The notes under the pieces are model-generated. The model did no database searches, was not told the DNA's origin, and was given only the letters and a program-made list of their open reading frames with translations. A program made the position numbers and the translations under genes. From Brachionus plicatilis (lineage: Eukaryota > Rotifera > Eurotatoria > Ploima > Brachionidae), in contig QEOQ01000344.1 in assembly GCA_010279815.1 (NCBI GenBank), positions 605,458 to 669,457 on the forward strand: a stretch of DNA of 64,000 nt, in the 5' to 3' direction. Shown here one piece after another: positions 34,901 through 46,200 of this stretch (position 1 is its first letter; every line of letters starts with the position of its first letter).

Positions 34901-37900
34901 TTTTCAAAAATCGATTTTTTTGTTCATTTTGTGTTTTTTTTCTAAATTTAAAATCAGACCGATTGTAGGTTTTTGCATTCATACACTTTATAAAAGATCA
35001 AATAATTTATTTAGGCTTGACAAAATTTCCATTTTCTAGAAATAGTTAATAAATCATTGCGTAAATTATTGCATTATCGCTTATTTTAATTTAAGATAAA
35101 AAAAGTGATTTATTCAACCATTTAACTCTAATTTATAATATAAAACATTTTTTGTAAACTACAAACATATTTCTTACTAATTAACTTATGTTAAATACTA
35201 ATAATAGCTCATTTTGGAATAAAAAAAGGTAGTCTAGAAAAGCACAAATCAAAACCGTTTACCATAGAACAACATATGCATCTATTTTATAAAAGGTTTT
35301 GAAAAAAATGAATCAAAATTTGAATAGATAAGAAACAAAAATTAGAGTATCAGCTTTTTTAAAGGATCTTACTTTAATTTTAGCTTTGATAAAAAAAAAA
35401 CATATCGACCCATTAAATCATTTAAGGATAGAGATAAAAAATATATTTTTTTAAAAACATTTAATTTAGTTGATTTGAATAAAATTTACCAAAAATTATA
35501 TTCTAAAAATATCTTTTCTCGGAGAAAAAAAGTTTATTTTTTTTTTAATTTGATTTAATTTTAAAAATTGATTTTTTTGGTATCACTATTCCCATTTGAA
35601 AGCTATGTAACTTTATTATTGGAAAAGATGAGTCTGAAAAATTTAAGATTTTGGAAATTAGACGCATTATCTTTGATTAGAGTCTAGAAAAAATATCTAA
35701 AGAAACTGCACAGTAATCTTGCAGAGTTTTGCAGACTTTAATCAAAATAACTCATCGCATGTGAATTCATTTACTTTTTTCATAACTTAACTATCTTTTT
35801 CAATAATAAATGAAGAAAAAAATAGAATTTGAATAATTATTTCTGGGAAAACTGTGTCACTATACACTTAATTTCTGGTGAGCTGAAAGCCAGTAAAACT
35901 ACAGCGGAGTGTGATTTTAAGTTAAAAAAAATTTATTTGAATTTTTTACTTGTAAAACACTCAGAAAGTGTGTGCTGGTCAAGTTTTAAGTGATTGTTAA
36001 AAATTATTTTTATTGGAAGCAATTAAAAAAAAATCATTAAGAATATTTAAGTATTAGAAGTAAATTAATGCTTTTATTTACATGAGGCTTTGCTCAAATG
36101 TGGGTAACATTCCTTTTGTTTTTTAAAAACAAACTTAAGATTCTGTAAGGGCCTCATAAATGTCATTCAAACTTTCGTTTCTAACGTGTCAGATAATCAA
36201 AGAAAATATATTTTTGCTAATTCTTAAAATTCTTTTCATTTTTTAAATTTAATTTTTTGAGCGAATTATTATTAAATAAATAAATTTTTATTTGATTAGA
36301 ATTATTGAGATGAGATTCTAAGCCATCAAGTAAGTGAGACTAGATTCTAAAAAATCTGAAAAAAAAAGGGTGATGGTAAGGAGGACCCATTTTTTTGATC
36401 AATCATTTAATTTTAAATTTCAAAGATAAAAAATTAAGTTTTATTAAGTTAATATTAATTTAAAAACGAAAAACAGCATTTAGATTAATTTTTTTATTCG
36501 CAATAATAATCTCATTAGATCGATTCTTTTTGAATGCTAGCTGAACCGAATTGGCAAAGTAATACAATACGAATAGTTCACCAAGAATCATTTTAATTAA
36601 ATCCAATCTTAATTTATGCAATCATCTTTTTCACCACAGATGAGTGCAACTTTTTATATTTATATTTACACAATCTTTATAAACATTTCGAAATCCCAAA
36701 GTAAGCAAATATTACGAAAACAATATAAATAAAGAATATACAACCTTTTTTTTTCTCTTTATCAAAAACAATGATTTTTTTTTAAATAAATTTTGATATA
36801 TCCCAAATCCTGATTCATTGATGAATTTTTTTTTTAGTGTGAAAAAATCAATTAAAATTTATTTATTCAAAAATTGGAAAAAAAATAAAAAAATTTCAGT
36901 CAGGTTTTTTCGGAACGACACAATAGAAGGCAACTAGTCTGAAATGATAGACTTGGCTTTTGTCAGCATTTAGTTGGAATCATTTAAGATAAAAAAAAAA
37001 GAGCAAAAATTGAGAGCGCTCCCCAAGGCAGCATGCTGCGAGCATAAGTTAAGATGGGAATTTTCATAATAAGTTCTAAAAGGTAGATAGTTTCTTATCT
37101 ACTCAGATCCTGATTTGTTTATGAAAAGTATTTATCCCTAAGTAAAGAAAAATTTGAAAATTATTTTTTAAATTCCATCCAGCAATACTTAGCCTAATTG
37201 AGTTGGTGCTATGATGCATTGGTGGGGGGGAGTTTGGTAAATACTCGTCAAAATTCAAAAATTTGCCTTTTACATTTGTAAACTAAACGATTTATCTAAA
37301 TAGTTGAAGCATTTTTGTGTATCCAGGAACGAGAGTAGTAGTGCATTTGCGAATGTGAATTAATTATCTGAATTGAGCCTAGTTCTCAACGCTTCCAATT
37401 TGCCAAATCTCAGATTGCGATTGGCTTTGGCTCAAATGATCTGATGCCGTAAAGATTAATGTTCTCAGCAACTAGCAAATAATTCCAATTTGGAAATTTT
37501 TTTATTTAATTATTTTTTTAAAAGATAATAAACACGCACAAAAATCTGTCTATATATAATTGTTTTAGCAGATCTTTTAAGAAACTAGAACAGGGATATG
37601 CTAATCATTTGCTATCATGCTGTATTGTATTTCAAAATTCAACTTGGCAACACTTCCAGCCTCAAATGGTTTCTCATTTAGTTTTGCCATTCCGTCGCCG
37701 AAAAAATCTGAACATTTTTTACCAATTTTTCTAATGGCAAATTTATTAAATTTTAGATTTCTAATAATTTTTTTTTTCACCTTCGGCGGTTTGCTGAAGA
37801 GTAATGATCACACTATTTTTTTACATTTTTTTCACATTATGGATGAGGCCAACTATTTTATTTTTCTAATCAATAAAAATTATTAAGTAACTCCACAATT

Positions 37901-40244
37901 TAGAGTATTTAAATTAAAATAAAAATATCTTGAAAACAAATAAATTAGTGGTTTTTAGCTGTATTGAGTTTGACTGTCATTTTCGTCATATCAATGCAAA
38001 TGTTGGGTTTTTTAGCTTCTACTTAGATTAAGAAGAAATGATTTTTTATATTTTAATCTATAGACTCTGTTTTTCAATTAAAAATCCATTGTCTCTGAAA
38101 AAATTTAAAGTTTTAAAAACAGTTTATTTTTTATCTTTGAGTCAAAATTGTTAAACAATATTTTCTAAAATAGGTGAAATTTTACCTAAACTATCTTTAA
38201 AGTGGACAATTCCAAACCGGTTTGGTAAAAATATTCAATCGATACGATCACTACTCAAAAAACATGCAACTGTAGAAAGTAAAATTATCTATTTTTATTT
38301 AAAATTAACTAATTATAAAAATTTTATCTTATGAATCATAATTGAATTAAGCTGTTTTTTTAAACTGATTATTAATATGTGCTAAATTAATTTTTAGGTT
38401 TAATATTGGGAGAGAAATTTTTTTTAAATGATAAATAATAATGAAAATATCATTAACGATAGCAATGATTATAATTAGCTACACCAAGAGACCTGCGAAG
38501 TGAGACTAGATGTAGTGTCGCTATGGTAGTTATCTGTATTTTTTAAATTCTAAAAAAAAAAAATTTGAATTAGATTTATAATCTTTTATTATTATTATAA
38601 TTCAAGGTTAATCAACAGGCTAGTGTTCTTGTCAATTTTCAAGACTGATTAACACTTCATTTATTTAATTATTTACAAATAAAAATACAATTTATTTTTT
38701 TTTTAAAATAAAATCCAAATTTTGCAAAAAAATAATAAGTTTAAATCATATTAAATTTTTTGCGTCTAGTCGGTTAGGTGAACCATAGTTCACCAATTAT
38801 TCTAGTTCTCGGGTCGAATTTTTTTTGTTCACGAAATGGTTATTTGTGTTAGGTGAACAAAATAATTCTAAGATTTTAGGGGACCATTTTTTTGAGCAGT
38901 ATTAATGATATTTTTTGAGATTTGTTCATCTAGTCCATCCATATTAGTAAGAAAAATTAACACTTGGTTTGAAGATCTAAGTAAACTCGAAGACTTAACT
39001 TAATGTTATCTGAAATATCTGATTCAACTGAATTAAGATCATCCCCTAATATAAATCTTCCTCATCTTTTTTTTAGATATCTAGGAAAAGTTAAAAATTA
39101 TTTATTTAAAAAAATTAAAATAACCAACTTCCGTGGGTAAGCCGATTGGAGATCCATCGCTCTCCTTTCTGCAAATTCAGTTATGTTTTTTTTTTTTGTA
39201 ATTTTATGAGATAATTTGTATATAAGAAATAAAATTTAAAATTTAAAAATAAACTAATCTATTTGATGAATTATGAATACAAAAAATATAAAATTGTATG
39301 TTTTTAAATCTTATCCTAATAAAAAGAATGTGTTCACAGTATTTATCAAATGAATTACTTTGTTTACACTGAACTTCATCCATCTCTCAAATTTTGTCAT
39401 TTTACTTATTCTTTTTTAATATTCCCTTTATTTTTTGTCCAAATTTTGATCCAACTGAATCTTTGTAAAAAAAAATGATTACAAATTTTAGTCTTCAAAA
39501 TTGAATCAATCATAATTTTTTTTAAATTTTGCTGTCACTATTTATTTTTTTCAAAATTTAACGATCTAACTTATTGAACATTAAATCAAAATCTATGTTG
39601 GACTTAAAAAAAATTGGCACCTTCAAATAAATTTTGACCAAGAAAATATTTGGTAAAGTTAAAAACAACAGGATCAGGAGACTTTGTTTTTCTTTTGATT
39701 TAAATTTTTTAAAAACTTTAAAAAAAATCCAAATTTTTATTTAAATGATTGCCGTAAAATAAAAAGAAATCAAGATTATTTTTTTTTCCATAATAGAATA
39801 AAATCTCTGGCAATAGATTGAAATCAGCCATAAATTACAAGTCAAGATGATCAACATATTGACTCAAGGCATTGAATGGAGCAATTTAATATTTTGTAGA
39901 TCAATAAAAATGATTAATTACAATTTTGGCTTTTAAAATAATTACGTTAACAAAATTATCCAATTAATAAAAATCATTTAATAAAATGATTATCTTTTCA
40001 TTTTAGATTTAACAATTTTTTTTTACTAATAAATGGATCAATTCATATTTACTTCAAGGTAAAGAGAGATGACAACTACTTTTTGAGTGCTTTGGCTAAC
40101 ATTTAAAGCTAACAAAAAAACACACAAAATTAATTTTTAGATTGTTCACCTTTTAATACTAAATGTTTTTTTGAGCATTTTGAATAGGCGCAAAAACTAA
40201 CCATAATTAAAAGTAAAAGTCTATTAATCCGTTTTTAATTCACA
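31927..40244. other. 8.3-kb gene-free region between two divergent receptor genes
   Basis: I found no exon, RNA gene or complete transposon here. The one longer frame (37617-37886) has random AT-rich composition. A perfect 7-bp inverted repeat, GGTGAACCATAGTTCACC, occurs near 38776-38793. The region must hold the promoters of the minus-strand glutamate receptor and the plus-strand pentameric channel. Unannotated 5' UTR exons of either could be inside. Confidence 0.5.
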
Positions 40245-43200
40245 ATGGAAGATGTAGCGCTTACCACGTCCATTTTGGCAGATTCTAACTCATCAACTGT
40301 ACACGACTACTGCCATCCGACCAATTTGAGCTCGCACAACAATTTTTCATTTGGTCAAAATTTCAAAATACAGTCGACCGCTTTGGTCGAGTTCATCAAA
40401 CTAAACGAGCTAAATAAAGCCAACAGATCTTCAATAAAAATGCAAAACAAGTCTTCCACCAGGCCGAATATAATAACAGTGAGTGAAACATCCGTGCCCA
40501 ATAAATTGAAAAATACGCCCAGTTTGAGCAGAAACCAAAGTCTTCCGGTGGAAATAGGTGGTAAAAGTGAACCAAAAAAAGTTGAGCCAAGTGCACCTAA
40601 TGTGGTCAAACGAGTTAAGCTAACAAGTCGACTTGTATTTCTAAAAGTTGGACAAATAGACACCAGAAATGAGCGGTTCGATGCCGAGGCTTTCATTGAA
40701 TGTTCTTGGGAAGATGATGTCCTATTTAAGATACTTGCCGATCCGAATATGGCAAAAAATAGTAATTTTGTTTTAATTTCATTGTTTCGTTTATGATTGG
40801 TACGCAAAGCATGATTTCGGTTTTGACAACACTTCTAACCAGTGACCATCAAAATATTTTTCATAATAATTACAAAATTTTAAAATTAGACCTTAAAATT
40901 ATTCTCTTTTAAAGAAAAATTAAGTAGCTAAAGTTTAGATATCTTTTTATTTTTTTGACAAGAATACTTGGATATGTGTTCAAGGATGCATTTAAAATTT
41001 TGGGATATTCTCTTAAATTTTTAATGAACAATGTAAAGTTTTTTTAAAATCAATTGTTGGAAAAAAAAAATTTTATAAATTAAATTTTTTAAATTTTTAT
41101 AAATTGTTACTCTAAAAAAGAAAGGATTAAAATTCAAGTTTTCAAATTTCAAGTATTGAAAATTTTTTCTCTCATCCAGGCAAATTTAATGAAATTAATT
41201 GAAAAACTGCATCAATTGATAAAAGGTATTGTAAATTTTTATTCCAAAAATTAAAAAAATCATTTTTTTTGGCATCTTGAAGTTGATGATCAATTCAAAA
41301 TATCATTTCAATTCAAAAAGTTTATCTTTAGATATTAAAACAAATCTTTGATTTAATGAAAATAATTGTAATGTAAAATGCTTTACATGCAATGTAGTTT
41401 TAGAAAATAAGAAAAAATTGAAAGATTATTTTTCAATCCATTGATAAAATCGATTTTCAATTTTTTTTTGAATTTTTTATTTGAATTTCTTTTTTAAACT
41501 TAACTGAGAATGCGAAACACAAATACTTTTGAAACAAAATTTTCAAATGAACTTTACAAAAAATCAGTTAATATATTTAAAAATTAAAATCGATTATCAA
41601 TGGACTGAGAAAATATTTTTTCAATTTTTTTTTATTTTCTAAATCTACATTGCATGTAAATCATGTTACATTACAATTATTTAAGTTAAATCAAAGATTA
41701 AGTTTAAAATCTAAGGATAAACTTTTTGAATTGAAATGATATTTTGAATTGATCATCAACTTCAAGATGCCTTTTTTTTTTCATTAAGTTTAGTCTCCTA
41801 AACCTTGATAATGAAACAAAAACAAATGTCAAAAAATTTAAATTATCAATTTCAAATTAAAAGTATCTTTAAAAATAATCAATTTATTGGCAAATATTTC
41901 TATAAATTTTTAACTGAACTGTTAAATGAAACATTGTTTGTATCACCTTTTAAAACTTACAGAATAATCTGTTGTACAAGATACATATTTTTATTACGAA
42001 TTAAAATTTTTTATTGGAATTGTTGTATGAAAATTCACAATGCTTAAATAAATATTTATTATTATTTTTTTATTTCTTTATATGTGCCAAGCTTAAACTC
42101 CTTCAGTTTTAAAATAAAAATAAAAGAAAAAAATAAAAAAATCAGGAAAAATAAGATGAAAATCTAAAGTAAAATTTATTTTTATTTTTTTAAAATATAA
42201 TCATGGGGATTTCCCCAGGGTAGCTCCGAATGACTTAGGCCTTCTTTTGAGCGGAAGGGATTTAATTTAAAAAAAATTTTATAAAATGTTATAAAATGAG
42301 TCACATTGGCTTTTAATTTGTGGTGGTTAGGGTTTTGGCAGTAAATTTTTAGCATAATCGAATGGTGTTTTGAATTTTGTAATTGTTCTGTTAGCTTAAT
42401 TTTTTTTAAATTCACTCAATTCTTTTGCAATTAGCTCATGTTTAGATCTTGTTTTAAGGAATTTTATAAAGAGTCTATCGGATCGGTCTTCAAGATTATC
42501 AATGTTCAAGGCTTTGGGGATGTCTTCTGTTCTCGTTTTAAGAGGAAATTTTTTAATAATTCTCAAATACTTGTTTTGAATTTTCTGAAGTTTGCTTTTA
42601 ATTTTCCCTGTACCAGAATTGATTATGATAAAGTAATAGTCAAATAGGGATCGAATCATCGATTTTTAAATGATTTTAATGATTCCTAAAGAAGTGCTCC
42701 ATCTAAAACTTTTATTTTTTTGATTAAATTTATTTTTGGCAATTACTTTTTTTCAATATCTTCTAAGTGATTCATTTAGCTTAGTTTCGGATCTAATCTA
42801 GTTCCGAGGAATAATGGATGTGTATCAACCCAGTTTGTATTTTCTTTGATAGTTATTTCTGTGACCAGCTCTGGTAAACGTAATGTGACAAGTTTTACTC
42901 TTATTTTTTGCAAAATTCGTTTATTTTGTTGCATCTTGAAAAATTATTTCCATTTCTTTTTTTGATACTCGAGTAACCCTGAGAAAAGTGCTATCTTTAT
43001 ATAATCTGGGGGACATTTTGCGATATCGCAAAAATTGAGGATAAAAAGATTGAGTGACAAGCAGCTTCCTTGTGGTACACCTCATTTTATTTGTTGTTCT
43101 TGTGAAAGATGATTATTATGACTTACTTGAAAGGTCCTGTTTTCAATGAAGCTTTTAATCCATTTAATAATTTAATTCAAAAAATAGATTTCTTATTTAT

Positions 43201-46200
43201 TTTTATGCTGTTTATTGCATGCACCAAAGTTGTATTTTTTTTTATTTATGAGGTTGAAACATAGAACAAGGAAAAACCGAATTTTAATTTTATGTAAAAA
43301 ATTAAGTAAGATCATTAAAGTGGTTATTGAAGGAAATTCATATTGATCCTATAATTAAAAAAGTAATGAAATTAAAAAAATTAAATATATTTTAAAATTA
43401 TTTACTAAAAATTGTCATTTTGAGATTAAAATTTACCTAAAATTACTTAAGTAAATTAATTTTTTTTTGCATGAATTCAGGTTTAAAATTTGAAATTAAT
43501 CAAAATCATTAAAATCTATCAAAAAAACTCAAGAATAATTTGTAATTTTAAAATAAATATAAAAATTTTCGTAATTTCTGGTTTATTTTTTTTACCCTAT
43601 TTATTTTTGTAGTCAGAAGTTGATAATTATTCAATATTTAAAAACGATTTTAAAAGCTCAATTTGAATTTAAAAATATTAGAAGAAAAATTTTTGTAGTA
43701 AAAAAAAGTCCGATTAATTTTTGTTTATGTTTCCATAATAGAAGATTATTAAATATGTTTTCTTTAGAATAAAAGAAAGCTAATCTTCTATTGAAATATT
43801 TTTAATTTTTTTTAAATTTTTTTTAAAACATTTCTCTTTGCCTTTTTCTGGTGTCTTGATTAGCTTATTATAAACTAACAGGATTACATCCAGATAATTG
43901 ACTTAAGGTCAATTTTGCTTCACATAATTGACTCCATAAATTAATAATACTATTAGGAAAATAATAAAAAAATTTTTCTTTAAAAAACTTTTGAAATGAT
44001 TAAAGATTATTTTCAGATTTAACTAGAAGATTTTTTCTCTGATGATCAAATTCTAAAAAAGATAATTTTTCTAATTACTTTCTATGAGGGTATGAGCTCA
44101 GGTTTCTTAACATTTATCTTCCCACAAGAATCTCAATGAAAAGCTTTGAAATACTATTCGATGCCTAAATATTTAAGCTTGGTAAGTAATAAATAAACAA
44201 CAAAAATTAAAAAAAAATTGTTATTATTTTAATTAACATTTGATTAATTTTTTCAATTTCTAATTAAAAAAAAATTTTATTCAAAATTCTAAATTTTTCT
44301 TTCCCAAGTAAATGGTCAAAATTCGCTGGAATATTTGGTTCAACAAGCCGAAACAATTAGTCTTGCCAATAGTAATTTGGTCAATCTAAAAAATATAATA
44401 AACAATATAAATCTACTCGAGTACGATCCGAATCTATTCTGGTCACCTCAGCTTTACATTGAAAACGCAATCGGTGACTTGAAGGAAGAGATTCGGCATC
44501 GTCTCGAAATAGTGGAAAAAGAGGGCTCGAATTTGCTGGACAATCCGACCTATAGGCCTAAGAATGGTGAATTCAAAGAGCTATTTAATAACCTGACTGT
44601 CCGAGTGAGTGAAATGCGAAAATTGCGCGGTGTCTTCTACGAGCGTCTCGAGCTCTACGACTTTCCCATGGATACCCAAGAACTGTCCATAACTTTGACC
44701 AGCAAGCGCAAGTCCAACGAGGTTGAATTCATCGAAAACATCAAAGATGGATGCAGCATAAACACTGAGGATTTTTTGGATCAACAAGAATGGGACCTAT
44801 TCAGCCATGTGAAGACTACAGAGCGCTTCATTTATGACCCATGGCGCAAATACGAAAGAACCGGTTTTACAATCAGCTGCTATATAGCCAGGAAACCGGG
44901 CTATTATCTTTACAAGTAAATTTAGAGAAAAAATTTTTTTTTAGTTTTGTTCAAAAGTCATATCATATTTTTTTACTTTTATTTTTTAAGTTGAGAATAA
45001 TATTATTTTAAGAAAGAAAGCCTAATTAGTAAATTTTCAAATAGTTTGAACCAACTATTTTATTTAAATTAATTTTTAGATAATTATGAAGTTTGAAGAA
45101 AAAAATTATACTCATAGGTCTAAAAATAGTTGTGTAAAAAAGTTTACCTATGGTGGAAAAATTTGTCCAAATAAAAGTTGTTAGTATTTGAGGCCAAAAA
45201 ACTATATGATCGAATAATATTTAAAAGTACAATACCATTTTGGAAAAGGCATAAATTTTTCTGCTACTTGTTTTTTGAAAATTTTAAACTAAAAATTTAT
45301 CTGAAGCCGAGTAACTGACTTGACTTTGAAAATACTTTAAATTGGCGAATTGAAGTTCATGATCAAATACAATTTAAGTTTGAATAAAAAAATCAAAAAA
45401 ATAGTCGCTTAAATGAACTCTTTTTAAATAAAAAAATTCAACTTAACTTTAAAAAATTTTTTTTTCTTCATTTTTACCAGGAAAAAAACTTAAGTAAAAA
45501 TTAGAGTTAAAAATTGATCATTCTATTTGATTTAATTTTTAAAATTTAATAATAGCTGAATATAAAAATTTAAGGTTTAAGTACCGCTTAAGTATGACAA
45601 AAAATTATACTTATTTAAAAATTTATATAAAAATTAGTGTTTAGGTTATCATACACCTATTCAATTTTTTTGCTATTTTTTCTCATTGTTTTATGAATTA
45701 AAGTTTATAGTAAGTAAGTAAGTAGCGATAATTTTTCAATTCGACAGAAAATCTTCAATTAATAGTCTAAAAGTTTGTATTGCTCTATTTTTAAATTCCA
45801 GAAATAAAATAAATATCTGAACAAGCTTTAAAAATAAGATTTATTTTTTCTTTAATTCAATTCCTTGATTAAATTAGCCAGAGTTATTTATAGGCCTAAA
45901 AAAAAAGCCCAAGTCATTTAAAAAAAAAGCCCAAGTCCGGACTTTTTTTTGGGTAAATTTGCTATATCAGGCTTCATAACAAAAAATTTATAAACTCTTG
46001 GGTTGTCTAATGCAATAGATTTTCCATATATCAGAATTTTCTTGCAATTTTAGCATAAATATGTTCACAATTCTTTTTTAGTATTCAAAATTCTAAAGCC
46101 TGGACTTGGACTTTTGAAAAAAAAAAAATGCCGGACTTGGACATGATACTTGTGACTTTCAAACAACTCTGAAATTAGTAAATAAATTTTAAAAATATTT

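Noticed and set aside
37617..37886. 89-codon plus-strand frame
   Set aside because: Random AT-rich composition and no neighbouring exon that joins in phase.
41805..42047. 80-codon plus-strand frame next to the family G MITE
   Set aside because: It ends inside a transposon-like terminus and has no recognisable protein character.
42438..42647. Plus-strand frame at 42438-42647 as a gene
   Set aside because: It is the antisense of the LINE reverse transcriptase remnant, which has recognisable motifs on the minus strand.
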